Translations under genes and position numbers: made by a program | Notes under the pieces: generated by a model | Seen by the model: only the letters and a program-made list of their open reading frames with translations | Databases searched by the model: none | What the model was told of the DNA's origin: nothing | Shown here: positions 7,332 through 13,581 of the stretch, piece by piece | How positions within the stretch are numbered: position 1 is the stretch's first letter | Layout: each line of letters opens with the position of its first letter | Source of the DNA: Asaia bogorensis | GTDB taxonomy: Bacteria > Pseudomonadota > Alphaproteobacteria > Acetobacterales > Acetobacteraceae | Assembly (NCBI GenBank): GCA_945871455.1 | Contig: CAMBXJ010000055.1 | Location: 1 to 13,581 of the forward strand | Length of the DNA: 13,581 bases | Direction: 5' to 3'

Positions 7332-7586
7332 GAACCTTCTGACTTTCCGATACTTGTCGGATGCGGGCCGGCGCGGGTCGCGCCCGGGTCGATCGCTGAC
7401 CGTATTATTTCGGTGACCGGCCGATCGAGCACATATCGGCAGCGGTTCAGACAAAGCCCGCGGAGTGGTCGGATTGATCGGAACCGCAACGTCGTCTTGT
7501 CACCGTGCCGGCCGGCCAACACTCATACTCAGCCGGAAACCATCATGGCGATCAGCGAGTTTGTGAGCACGACCCCTGTGTTACCG
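7332..7586. other. Intergenic region between the MITE and csbD
   Basis: 255 bp with no convincing gene. It contains an imperfect dyad at 7390-7427 (CGATCG, then ACCG, AT-rich loop TATTATTT, CGGT, then CGATCG) and the palindrome GCCGGCCGGC (7507-7516), about 70 bp past the end of csbD. Either might terminate the minus-strand operon; neither is followed by a T-run. Confidence 0.4.
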
Positions 7587-7754
7587 CTACTTCACGGCAT
7601 CCTTGACGCTGCCGACCGCGTTCTGCAGCTTCCCTTCGACTTTCTTGGCCTTACCGTCGGCCTGCAACTTGGCATCGCCGACGACCTTGCCGACGACTTC
7701 CTTGACAGAACCGACAATCTGCTTGCCGGCGCCAATGATTCGATCTTTGTCCAT
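7587..7754 (-). CDS. CsbD family stress-response protein
   Basis: 55 residues, ATG at 7752-7754 with AGGAAAGAG 7 bp upstream on the minus strand, stop TAG at 7587-7589. The translation starts MDKDRIIGAGKQIVGSVKEV and ends KLQNAVGSVKDAVK, the small lysine-rich, helical CsbD pattern: an IxGxxKQxxGxxKExxGKxxGD-like first half, then DGKAKKVEGKLQ. CsbD-like proteins are small, abundant cytoplasmic proteins induced by general stress in many bacteria; their molecular role is unknown. It is the third gene of a minus-strand cluster, 53 bp after the entericidin-like gene. The opposite-strand open frame here (7413-7796) is a shadow. Confidence 0.93.
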   Translation of the reverse strand: MDKDRIIGAGKQIVGSVKEVVGKVVGDAKLQADGKAKKVEGKLQNAVGSVKDAVK

Positions 7755-7807
7755 CTTGATGCTCTTTCCTGTGCTCGGAAACGTCGCCTGCTATGAAGGT
7801 GCAAGCA

Positions 7808-7960
7808 TTACGGCGTATGCTTCTTCGCACTTTCGGTCACGGCGTTGCCGGCGGCCGTCATGTCCTGGCCGGCTCCCGCGGTCGTGTTGCAGGCGGACAG
7901 GGTCACCGCGGCGCCCACCAGGGCCAGCATACCAAGCGCGATCATCAGAGTCTTTTTCAT
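7808..7960 (-). CDS. Entericidin A/B family small lipoprotein
   Basis: 50 residues, ATG at 7958-7960 with AAGGA 8 bp upstream on the minus strand, stop TAA. MKKTLMIALGMLALVGAAVT is a lipoprotein signal peptide with lipobox LSAC, giving Cys24 as the lipidated residue. The mature part is short, NTTAGAGQDMTAAG followed by NAVTESAKKHTP, matching the entericidin pattern CNTxxGxGxDxxxxGxxxxxxA. E. coli entericidins are small envelope lipoproteins, EcnB being linked to stationary-phase lysis and EcnA to its antagonism; in alphaproteobacteria the role is unclear, and no paired partner is present here. It sits between the glycine-zipper lipoprotein and CsbD genes, 44 and 53 bp away, probably in one transcript. 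Confidence 0.93.
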   Translation of the reverse strand: MKKTLMIALGMLALVGAAVTLSACNTTAGAGQDMTAAGNAVTESAKKHTP

Positions 7961-8004
7961 AGATGCGTTCCTTGTGTCGGTTGCAAGAAGATCCTAGCCG
8001 AGGA

Positions 8005-8253
8005 TCAACGCCAGGCGGGGCGCCCGATATTGACGTCGTTCGGGCTGGTCACCGCACCGCCGACCGCGCCGACGGCACCACCGATCAAGGCACCGGTCAA
8101 AGGGCTGCCACCGGTCACGGCCCCGATCGCCGCACCGGTTCCGGCGCCGAGCAATCCGCCTGAAGCGGCGCGGTCGCCTGTGCTGTAACCGCAACCGGCC
8201 AATGCGACCCCGAGACCGAGGAGGGCAAGCGTCATCGTTGTACCGCGATACAT
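8005..8253 (-). CDS. Glycine-zipper small lipoprotein
   Basis: 82 residues from the ATG at 8251-8253, with AAAGG 7 bp upstream on the minus strand. The frame is open further upstream, but that adds a Cys/Ser-rich leader lacking signal-peptide features. Residues 1-20 form a lipoprotein signal ending LAGC, so Cys21 is the probable lipidation site. Residues 30-70 are a glycine-zipper region (GGLLGAGTGAAIGAVTGG, then LTGALIGGAVGAVGGAV), as in outer-membrane-associated glycine-zipper proteins of the SmpA/YMGG type. The C-terminus ends NIGRPAWR. It is likely anchored in the envelope and contributes to stress tolerance, which is inference. It is the first gene of the minus-strand cluster, with a plausible sigma70-type promoter just upstream. 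Confidence 0.85.
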   Translation of the reverse strand: MYRGTTMTLALLGLGVALAGCGYSTGDRAASGGLLGAGTGAAIGAVTGGSPLTGALIGGAVGAVGGAVTSPNDVNIGRPAWR

Positions 8254-8276
8254 ATCGAGGCCTTTCGCTGAATGAT

Positions 8277-8305
8277 TTGATAAAAGAGTCTCGGATGACA
8301 GACAA
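8277..8305 (-). promoter_or_regulatory. Predicted sigma70-type promoter of the small lipoprotein/CsbD cluster
   Basis: On the minus strand: -35 TTGTCT (8300-8305), 17-bp spacer, -10 TATCAA (8277-8282), each matching 4 of 6 consensus bases. A start near 8270 would give a leader of about 17 nt containing the AAAGG ribosome-binding site. I found no GGAAC-type EcfG (general stress) -35 box here. Confidence 0.45.
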
Positions 8306-8318
8306 AACGGCAAGGCGG

Positions 8319-8338
8319 TGGATGGACAGTCCCATCCA
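8319..8338. promoter_or_regulatory. Perfect palindrome upstream of the lipoprotein promoter
   Basis: TGGATGG (8319-8325), ACAGTC, CCATCCA (8332-8338): 7-bp arms with a 6-bp spacer, 13 bp upstream of the predicted -35 box. Size and position fit a dimeric activator or repressor site, but no regulator is known. Confidence 0.4.
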
Positions 8339-8655
8339 TACTTGCAATCAGTCATTCACAAAGACGATTTCTGTTGGGTCGCGCGATTAGCGCGGCGCGG
8401 GTCGGTGTTGTTGTTCACCACCTGCCTTAAGGATATTGTCCCACCCGGAACTCAATACAAGGGGGTGCGTGGCGGCTCGGCGATATCGGCCCAGAACCGC
8501 TGATATCGCTTGAAATCGATCCCGATGCGCATCTGGCGAAGACAGGGGCGGTCAAGTCCGATAACAGGCGCGAACCGGCGCGCGAATTATGCCCACCACC
8601 ACAGCCCAATAGGGCGCCCGAAACCGGACGCCCCCGTCGGTTGTCCAAGGTTCGG

Positions 8656-9447
8656 CTACTGACCCAGTGCGTGCAGGAAATAATGCACCGCCTGGGCCAT
8701 GATCCCCGGGGTCTGGATCGAGGCGAAGTGCCCTGAATTCAGTTCCAGGAACGTGGCGCCGGGAATTTGCTTCGACATCGGCTCGATCGCCGAGGTCGGA
8801 CGCAGCGAATCGTGACGCCCGGCAGTCACCAGCGTGGGGCAGGCCACCTTGGCCAGTTCGTGCGTGATATCTTCGGCCGCCAGCATGCGGTTGATCGCGG
8901 CGAAGCTTTCCGGGTCGTTGGCGAGCCAGCGGGCACGGAAATCGGCGAACACCTCGGCGTTGTGACGCACCACCGGCGGGTAGGACGCGGCGAGGCTCGT
9001 TTCCACGACGCTGCGCATGCCGCCGGCTTCAACCGCGGCGGCCCGGTCCAGACTGGCCTGGCGCCGGTCCGGAGTCGTTCCCGTCGCCGGCCCATGCAGG
9101 ACCAGGGCCGCGGTGCGATCCGGATAGCGCACCGCGAAATGCATCGCGATCGCGGCGCCCACGGCGATGCCAGCCAATGACACGCGGCCCTTGATGCCGA
9201 CGGCGTCCAGCAGGGCGGCCAGATCGTCGGCCATGTCGTTCCAGGTGACGACGCCTTTGATTTTCTCCGACAGCCCTGCCCCGCGCGTATCGTAGCGCAA
9301 CACCTGGCGGGAATTGTTCAGCGCGAGCAGCGGCTGTTCCCAGCTATCCAGTGTGCCGCCCATCTCGTGGATCAGCACCAAGGTGGATGGGCCTTCGCCT
9401 GTCAGTTCGTATCGCAGGCTCGTCCCGTTGACTTCGACCCAGTTCAT
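8656..9447 (-). CDS. Alpha/beta fold hydrolase with a non-canonical nucleophile position
   Basis: 263 residues, ATG at 9445-9447 with GGAGGA 9 bp upstream on the minus strand. The frame extends upstream, but the strong ribosome-binding site decides the start. The fold is clear: strand LVLIHEMGG (23-31, oxyanion region), VLRYDTRGAGLSE (49-61), nucleophile elbow region VSLAGIAVGAAIA (89-101), TAALVLHGPAT (112-122), a helical cap (about 125-195), CPTLVTAGRHDSLRP (203-217) and LELNSGHFASIQTP (234-247). Asp213 and His240 fit the catalytic acid and base. The elbow reads G-I-A95-V-G, so Ala stands where Ser, Cys or Asp is usual (codon GCC). The closest general type is the enol-lactonase-like / MhpC-like group. 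It may be non-catalytic or use another mechanism; the substrate is unknown. It is divergent from the GST gene, with 70 bp between the starts. Confidence 0.9.
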   Translation of the reverse strand: MNWVEVNGTSLRYELTGEGPSTLVLIHEMGGTLDSWEQPLLALNNSRQVLRYDTRGAGLSEKIKGVVTWNDMADDLAALLDAVGIKGRVSLAGIAVGAAIAMHFAVRYPDRTAALVLHGPATGTTPDRRQASLDRAAAVEAGGMRSVVETSLAASYPPVVRHNAEVFADFRARWLANDPESFAAINRMLAAEDITHELAKVACPTLVTAGRHDSLRPTSAIEPMSKQIPGATFLELNSGHFASIQTPGIMAQAVHYFLHALGQ

Positions 9448-9517
9448 GGCGAATTTTCCTCCACATCCCTGGCGCCAGATTACCCCGCGCCGCCGCCCCC
9501 TGGAAGGCCCCCAAACC

Positions 9518-10144
9518 ATGCCCGGACCGATGACCCTGCACTGGTCGCCCCGATCCCCCTATGTGCGCAAGGTGATGATCGCGATCCACGAGATGGGGCT
9601 GCAAGATCGCGTCAGGACGGTTCGCACCGTCGCTGGCGGCACCACGCCGCACTGGGATCTGATGAAGGTCAATCCGGTCGGCAAGATCCCGACGCTGGAA
9701 CTGGAAGACGGCACCGCCGTCTACGATTCGCCGGTGATCATCGAATATCTGGACACACTGCACAGCGGCAAGAAGCTGTACCCCACCGCCTGGCCGGAGC
9801 GTCTGACCGCGCTCCGCCGCCATGCTTTGGGCCAGGGCATGCTGGACGCCGCGCTGCCCCTGCTGGGCGAGGGGTTTCGCCCGCCGGAAAGGCAGAGCGA
9901 ACCCCACAAGGAGCTCTGGCGCGCCAAGCTGCGTGCCTGCGTGGACACTTTGGAGGTTGAAGCCGAAGCTCTGGCCGCCAGCCCCTTCTCCATCGGCCAC
10001 ATCGCCCTTGGCGTCGCGCTGGGCTATCTTGATTTCCGCTTCGACTCGCTGGGCTGGCGCAACGGCCATCCGAATCTGACCGCATGGCACGCGACGTTCA
10101 ACGTTCGCCCGTCGGTGGCGGCGAACATGCCGGCCGAGGGGTAG
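9518..10144 (+). CDS. Glutathione S-transferase family protein
   Basis: 208 residues, ATG at 9518 with GGAAGG (9502-9507) 10 bp upstream. The frame is open further upstream, but that part is antisense to the hydrolase gene. The N-terminal thioredoxin-like domain (about 5-83) has WSPRSPYVRKVMIAIHEMGL with Ser/Tyr near the active site, VNPVGKIPTLELEDG with the cis-proline (KIP), and VYDSPVIIEYLD, whose Asp-Ser pair binds the glutathione gamma-glutamyl group. The C-terminal helical domain contains SIGHIALGVALGYLDFRF (a variant of the tIAD-xxL N-capping region) and HPNLTAWHATFNVRPSV. Cytoplasmic glutathione-dependent transferase or reductase; the substrate cannot be told. It shares a short divergent promoter region with the hydrolase gene, which may mean co-regulation. 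It is convergent with the TauE/SafE gene. Confidence 0.94.
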   Translation: MPGPMTLHWSPRSPYVRKVMIAIHEMGLQDRVRTVRTVAGGTTPHWDLMKVNPVGKIPTLELEDGTAVYDSPVIIEYLDTLHSGKKLYPTAWPERLTALRRHALGQGMLDAALPLLGEGFRPPERQSEPHKELWRAKLRACVDTLEVEAEALAASPFSIGHIALGVALGYLDFRFDSLGWRNGHPNLTAWHATFNVRPSVAANMPAEG

Positions 10145-10172
10145 CCGGCGATCGCCCGGCGGGGGGGGCGCT

Positions 10173-10229
10173 GGGCGGGGCGTCGGTCGCATGACGACCC
10201 GCGCGCCAGACGCCTTCGACACCCCGCCC
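10173..10229. terminator. Large imperfect hairpin between the convergent GST and TauE genes
   Basis: GGGCGGGGCGTC (10173-10184) pairs with GACACCCCGCCC (10218-10229) at 11 of 12 positions. Inside, GGTCG (10185-10189) and CGACC (10195-10199) form a second stem. It lies in the 148-bp convergent gap and could end transcripts from both sides. A smaller GCCGG/CCGGC hairpin (10144-10160) followed by eight G directly trails the GST stop. T-runs are absent. Confidence 0.45.
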
Positions 10230-10292
10230 CAACGCAGTCGAGCACCCCGACCTGGAAATCCGCATGGCGTAAAAAGTGGGGGAGATGAGCCG

Positions 10293-11045
10293 TCAGACGA
10301 ACCGCAGGCCCTGCAGGATCTGAAACACCGCCAGACAGCAAACCAGCACGCCCACGATGATCATCAAGGCCCGGGGCTGCACAAAACGCACGACATAGCC
10401 GCCGAAGGGCGCGGCGAGGACGCCGCCGACGATCAACGCCCCGATATGCGTCACATGGGCGATGCCCAGTTCGATGAAGAACGTGCTCGCCACGGCCACC
10501 GTGATGAAAAACTCGGCAGCGTTGACGGACCCGATCACCCGGCGCGGTGCATGACCCGACCCGATCAGGGTGGATGTCACCAGGGGTCCCCAGCCTCCCC
10601 CACCGATCGCATCGAGGAACCCGCCGACCAGGCCCAACGGCGCGGCATAGGTGGATTTCGCGTCCTCGTTGGTGGGCGACAGGCGGATCGCTTTCATCAG
10701 GATCACCAGGCCGCAGATCAGCAGATAGGCGGACACGAAGGGGCGAATGGCCCCCCCGTCGATATTGGACAGGATGAAGGCCCCCAGCACCCCGCCGATC
10801 ACGCCGGCGATCCCCAAGGTCCAGAACAGCCGCCACTCGACGTTCTTGTGCAGGATATGGGAAATCCCGGACGCGGCGGTGGTCGCGACCTCCGCCGTAT
10901 GCACCGCGGCACTGGCCTGCGCGGGCGGCACGCCCAACGACAGCATGGCAGTCGTGGAAATCAGGCCAAATGCCATACCCAACGCCCCGTCAACGAGTTG
11001 GGCGAAGAAGCCGATACCGACGAGCATGATGATCTCAGAGGTCAT
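10293..11045 (-). CDS. TauE/SafE family permease (putative anion or sulfite exporter)
   Basis: 250 residues from the ATG at 11043-11045, which has AAAGGA 5 bp upstream on the minus strand; an in-frame start 10 codons upstream lacks such a site. The protein is almost entirely hydrophobic, with about eight membrane segments, and shows the two-fold repeat of the family: AQLVDGALGMAFG then PPAQASAAVHTAEVATTA in the first half, and GGFLDAIGGGGWGPLVTS then APRRVIGSVNAAEFFITVA in the second. Members carry sulfite, sulfoacetate or other small organosulfur anions through the inner membrane; the substrate here is unknown and no sulfonate catabolism genes are adjacent. It is divergent from the FAD oxidoreductase gene (300 bp between) and convergent with the GST gene. 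A long plus-strand frame covering this gene is a shadow. Confidence 0.93.
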   Translation of the reverse strand: MTSEIIMLVGIGFFAQLVDGALGMAFGLISTTAMLSLGVPPAQASAAVHTAEVATTAASGISHILHKNVEWRLFWTLGIAGVIGGVLGAFILSNIDGGAIRPFVSAYLLICGLVILMKAIRLSPTNEDAKSTYAAPLGLVGGFLDAIGGGGWGPLVTSTLIGSGHAPRRVIGSVNAAEFFITVAVASTFFIELGIAHVTHIGALIVGGVLAAPFGGYVVRFVQPRALMIIVGVLVCCLAVFQILQGLRFV

Positions 11046-11345
11046 TCGGGTCCTTTCGGAATTGCGGTCCGACAAATCGATGCCGGCAAATCTATACAGA
11101 GCATCGGTTGCGGGACGCGACGGTTTTTCGCCGTCCGGCCGCGTTGGCCCATCCGATTGTCTCGACCGGATATTCCGGCGATTTCCGGGATGTCAGCCTC
11201 CACATCCGATGGCATGTGTAGGCAACAATATGGGCGAGCCTCATGGTATGTGCGGGTCGCCAAAGCCGTTGCCTTGCGGCATGGTTCGGGCTGGCGGGGC
11301 GCGCTTGCGGCAAAGCCAGGCGGACGGCCCCAGGGGATGCACGCA
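11046..11345. other. 300-bp divergent intergenic region
   Basis: Separates the start of the TauE/SafE gene from that of the FAD oxidoreductase gene. It holds the AAAGGA ribosome-binding site of the former and AGGGGA (11332-11337) of the latter, a small hairpin GACGG (11119-11123) / CCGTC (11131-11135) around a TTTTTCG loop, and a TATAGA hexamer on the minus strand near 11090 that could be a -10 without a clear -35. No gene is supported. Confidence 0.45.
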
Positions 11346-12473
11346 ATGCCCGAAGCATACGATTTGATTGTCATCGGTGGTGGCCTGGTCGGCGGCGCCA
11401 TCGCCTGGGGCGCCGCCGCCCGCGGGGCGTCGGTGGCGCTGCTGGACGAGGGCGACGTCGCCTATCGCGCCGCGCGGGGCAATTTCGGCCTGGTCTGGGT
11501 GCAGAGCAAAGGCGCCGGCATGGCCCCCTATGCGCATTGGACCCGCAAATCCGCCGAACTGTGGCCTGACCTGGCGTCCCGGATGCACCAGATGACCGGG
11601 TTGGATGTAGGATTGCACCAGAACGGCGGCATGGCGTTCTGCCTCAGCGATCAGGAACTGGAAAATCGCGCCGACATCGTCCGGCGCATGCACAACGAGA
11701 GCGGCGATATCGGCACCCGCATTCTGGATCGCGCCGAGGTCCGTGCCATGGTGCCGGGGCTGGGCGATCGCGTTGTCGGGGCGTCGTTCTGTCCCATCGA
11801 CGGCCATGCAAGCCCGCTCCATCTCCTGCGGGCCCTGCACACAGCCTTGCGCGACCAGGGTGCCGCCTATCGGCCAGGGCGGAAAGTCGACCGCATCGAC
11901 CCCGCACCGCACAGTTTCACGGTGCGCTGCGGCGCGGAACAATTCACCGCCCCCAAACTGGTCATCGCCGCGGGCCTGGGCAGCCGCGACCTGGCGCCGA
12001 TGGTCGGTCTCGACATGCCGGTATCGCCCCTGCAAGGCCAGATCATCGTCACCGAACGGGTGCGCCCCTTCCTCGAATACGCCACCCATGTCCTCCGCCA
12101 AACCGATGAAGGCACCGTCATGCTGGGCGACAGCCAGGAAGATGTCGGCTTCGACATCCACACCCGGGTCGCGGTGCTGGAAAAGATCGCCGCCCGCAAT
12201 CTGGCCACCTTCCCCGCGCTGAAAGATGCCAACATCGTGCGCATGTGGGCGGCCTTAAGGGTGATGTCGCCGGACGGGTTCCCGATCTACGAGCAGTCGG
12301 AGCGCTATCCCGGCGCTTTCGCCGCGACATGCCACAGCGGGGTCACCCTGGCCGGAGCGCATGCCCTGGCGCTGGCCCCCGCCATCCTGGCTGGCACTCT
12401 GCCCGACGCGCTGGCGGCATTTTCCAGCGCCCGGTTCCACAATGGCGCCCCCGTGGCATCGGCGCGTCACTAA
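11346..12473 (+). CDS. FAD-dependent oxidoreductase (DAO family)
   Basis: 375 residues from the ATG at 11346, with AGGGGA (11332-11337) 8 bp upstream; an ATG at 11337 overlaps that site and is less likely. The frame is open back to 10191, but that part is antisense to the permease gene. The N-terminus has the FAD Rossmann motif YDLIVIGGGLVGGAIAWG (G11, G13, G16), with acidic residues D34-E35 ending the second strand for the ribose. Later elements are GNFGLVWVQSKG, FCPIDGHASPLHLLRAL, a second nucleotide-binding part APKLVIAAGLGSRDL, PLQGQIIVTERV, and the C-terminal TCHSGVTLAGAHALALAPAIL, which is typical of D-amino acid / sarcosine / glycine oxidase or HcnC-like dehydrogenases. It oxidises an amine of unknown identity; no accessory dehydrogenase subunit genes are adjacent. 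It is convergent with yceD. Confidence 0.92.
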   Translation: MPEAYDLIVIGGGLVGGAIAWGAAARGASVALLDEGDVAYRAARGNFGLVWVQSKGAGMAPYAHWTRKSAELWPDLASRMHQMTGLDVGLHQNGGMAFCLSDQELENRADIVRRMHNESGDIGTRILDRAEVRAMVPGLGDRVVGASFCPIDGHASPLHLLRALHTALRDQGAAYRPGRKVDRIDPAPHSFTVRCGAEQFTAPKLVIAAGLGSRDLAPMVGLDMPVSPLQGQIIVTERVRPFLEYATHVLRQTDEGTVMLGDSQEDVGFDIHTRVAVLEKIAARNLATFPALKDANIVRMWAALRVMSPDGFPIYEQSERYPGAFAATCHSGVTLAGAHALALAPAILAGTLPDALAAFSSARFHNGAPVASARH

Positions 12474-12483
12474 CGTGGGTGAT

Positions 12484-12530
12484 GCCGCCCGTTGAGGCAC
12501 GTTGGGCTGACGTGGATCAGTTCGGGCGGC
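12484..12530. terminator. Nested inverted repeat between the convergent FAD oxidase and yceD genes
   Basis: Outer arms GCCGCCCG (12484-12491) and CGGGCGGC (12523-12530) are perfect; inside, CACGT (12498-12502) and ACGTG (12510-12514) form a second stem with a 7-nt loop. It spans the 43-bp gap and the yceD stop codon (12517-12519), so it can serve transcripts from both sides. There is no T-run. Confidence 0.45.
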
Positions 12531-13014
12531 GCAGCGCGTTCAGGGCGGAAAACGGGTTGCGATCCGTCTCTTCCCCAATCTCCGGCAGGGTCGCGTCGGA
12601 TTTGCGAGGATAGGGGTCCAGGGCCAGCCCCAGTTGTTCGGCCGCCGCCTCTCCCAGGTCCAACGCGCGCCCCTCATAGGGGACCTCGTCCACCGCGTCG
12701 GGGTCTATATTGTCCTCGTCCTCCTCGCCGGACGGCACGAAGCGGATGCGGAAGCCTTCGTCCACGGTCGCCTCGAAGTCATCCAGCGACACCACGCAGG
12801 TCTGCACCACGCGGGCGGTCAGGCGTCCATGCGCGGCAACCACGGAATCGCTTTCCCGGGTCAGGTGGAAATCGCAGGTCAGGGCGATGATCGACGGCAG
12901 CAACATCCGTTCTGCAAGAGCCGCGCACTCGGCCGGATTGGCCCGGACCTGAAAATCGAGGCCGTCGCGGCCGATGCGGTCCAAAGGGACGGAACGGTGC
13001 AGTTCAGGGGTCAT
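12517..13014 (-). CDS. yceD: YceD/DUF177 family protein (large-subunit rRNA accumulation protein)
   Basis: 165 residues, ATG at 13012-13014. Recognisable parts: N-terminal SVPLDRIGRDGLDFQVRA; the middle GRLTARVVQTCVVSLDDFEATVDEGFRIRFVP with the single family Cys; an acidic loop GEEDEDNIDPDAVDEV; then LDLGEAAAEQLGLALDPYPRKSDA, the typical DLGE-xxxEQL-xLALDPYPR block. YceD homologues are linked to 23S rRNA processing or ribosomal large-subunit formation. In E. coli the gene precedes rpmF and plsX; here it is followed by a convergent oxidoreductase gene, so the rpmF linkage is absent downstream. It overlaps the cytochrome bc1 chaperone gene by ATGA, suggesting translational coupling. Confidence 0.92.
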   Translation of the reverse strand: MTPELHRSVPLDRIGRDGLDFQVRANPAECAALAERMLLPSIIALTCDFHLTRESDSVVAAHGRLTARVVQTCVVSLDDFEATVDEGFRIRFVPSGEEDEDNIDPDAVDEVPYEGRALDLGEAAAEQLGLALDPYPRKSDATLPEIGEETDRNPFSALNALRRPN

Positions 13015-13562
13015 CGCGCCGCCTCCGCGGCGGGCAGGAAGCGGACCTCACCCGCGATCAGACGCGCGATCGGTTGCCCATCGAGGCAGACGATCTGTGC
13101 CCGCGCCACCCGCGCCATGCCGGCGGCGGCCCCGTCGGGCGGCGGCATGCCACGCCAGATATTGCGCGCCAACGCTGTTTCCAGCGCTCCGCGATCCGCG
13201 TCCTCCAGCGCCAATGTGTAGGCATTGGCGCGACCATGAAACGCCTCCCACATGGCGCGCACCCGCTTGCCCACGGACATGTCGCTGACACCCAGTTCGC
13301 GCAGATTGATGTCCATGTCGCTGAACATGGCGTCGAACACGGCCTGCGCCACGGCCGGGCCAGGGTCCGGTTCGCGCTTCAGGCGCTGGATGAGCAGGAA
13401 CGTGTAAAGACCGATCACATCGAACCGGCCATCCAACGTATCCGGCGCCCCGAGATCGAGGTAGAGGAACGGATCCCGCGCCGCCGCCACCGCCGTGGTG
13501 TAGAGTTGAAATCCGACCCGCTCATGCTTGCCGCGCCGGATCAGGCCAAGGAAACCCGCCAA
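13011..13562 (-). CDS. Ubiquinol-cytochrome c chaperone family protein (CBP3-like)
   Basis: 183 residues from a TTG at 13560-13562 with GAGG 5 bp upstream on the minus strand. The frame stays open to the window edge, so the true start may lie upstream beyond it. Diagnostic segments: KHERVGFQLYTTAVAAARDP, LGAPDTLDGRFDVIGLYTFLLIQRL, QAVFDAMFSDMDINLRELGVSDMSVGKRVRAMWEAFHGRANAY and ALARNIWRG. This is the family of mitochondrial Cbp3/UQCC1, which assists cytochrome b biogenesis for the bc1 complex; bacterial members occur mainly in alphaproteobacteria. Its last bases overlap the yceD start (ATGA), and the chaperone-yceD pair is a known arrangement in that class. A TTG start is unusual compared with its neighbours. 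Confidence 0.9.
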   Translation of the reverse strand: MAGFLGLIRRGKHERVGFQLYTTAVAAARDPFLYLDLGAPDTLDGRFDVIGLYTFLLIQRLKREPDPGPAVAQAVFDAMFSDMDINLRELGVSDMSVGKRVRAMWEAFHGRANAYTLALEDADRGALETALARNIWRGMPPPDGAAAGMARVARAQIVCLDGQPIARLIAGEVRFLPAAEAAR

Positions 13563-13581
13563 AATTGCCTCAATCGTGTTA

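Larger units (their letters stand above)
8254..8655. other. 402-bp intergenic region
   Basis: Contains the predicted promoter (8277-8305) and palindrome (8319-8338) at its left side. The rest (8340-8655) shows no supported gene; the open frame on minus at 8427-8648 and that on plus at 8202-8390 lack family features and ribosome-binding sites. Short GC hairpins occur, such as CGCGC/GCGCG around 8384-8398. The region lies downstream of the alpha/beta hydrolase gene and upstream of the lipoprotein cluster. Confidence 0.5.

Noticed and set aside
7097..7416. Two mirrored frames (both MDYH... with HGSPLKR and MFPDRHLG) on opposite strands
   Set aside because: Their similarity comes from the inverted arms of the MITE-like element; there is no evidence that either is translated.
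7413..7796. 127-residue plus-strand frame opposite csbD
   Set aside because: Its C-terminal part is the exact complement of the clearly recognisable CsbD coding sequence, and its start lacks a ribosome-binding site.
8427..8648. 73-residue minus-strand frame
   Set aside because: No family similarity recognised, no start signals, and a composition like random GC-rich sequence.
9344..10222. 292-residue minus-strand frame over the GST gene
   Set aside because: Antisense shadow of the GST gene, running into the opposite side of the hydrolase promoter region, without a domain.
10191..11345. Long N-terminal extension of the FAD oxidoreductase (760-residue frame)
   Set aside because: The first 385 residues are antisense to the TauE/SafE permease and have no family features; a good ribosome-binding site precedes the ATG at 11346, where the FAD motif begins.

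Overview
The window is GC-rich, densely coding DNA from an alphaproteobacterium, most likely Acetobacteraceae or another Rhodospirillales lineage. This rests on a ubiquinol-cytochrome c chaperone (CBP3-type) gene paired with a YceD/DUF177 gene, an alphaproteobacterial LexA operator (GAAC-N7-GAAC) between divergent ssb and uvrA, and GC-rich third codon positions. The genus cannot be named from the sequence alone.

Layout. 1-417: 3' end of a class III (CaiB/BaiF) CoA-transferase gene. 351-875 (-): a DoxX-like membrane protein whose 3' end overlaps the CoA-transferase gene tail to tail. 1064-1552 (+): a YccU-type CoA-binding protein with a 15-bp tandem repeat in its leader. 1828-2664 (+): a DUF2076 protein. 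3085-3651 (-) and 3807-6686 (+): ssb and uvrA, divergent around a LexA box at 3759-3773. 6733-7137 (+): an unrecognised protein 46 bp behind uvrA, possibly in the same SOS transcript. 7161-7331: a MITE-like element with two 50-bp inverted arms. 7587-8253 (-): three small stress or envelope genes (glycine-zipper lipoprotein, entericidin-type lipoprotein, CsbD), two of them very short. 8656-9447 (-) and 9518-10144 (+): divergent alpha/beta hydrolase and glutathione S-transferase genes; the hydrolase has Ala where the nucleophile Ser should be. 10293-11045 (-): a TauE/SafE permease. 11346-12473 (+): an FAD-dependent DAO-type oxidoreductase. 12517-13014 and 13011-13562 (-): yceD and the cytochrome bc1 assembly chaperone gene, overlapping by ATGA.

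Most of the window is housekeeping and accessory metabolism. I found no phage, CRISPR, toxin-antitoxin, secretion or biosynthetic cluster, and no rRNA or tRNA gene. The best leads for something new are the unknown gene behind LexA-controlled uvrA, the near-perfect inverted-repeat element after it, the hydrolase without a serine nucleophile, and the compact stress-lipoprotein/CsbD operon with a palindrome upstream of its predicted promoter.
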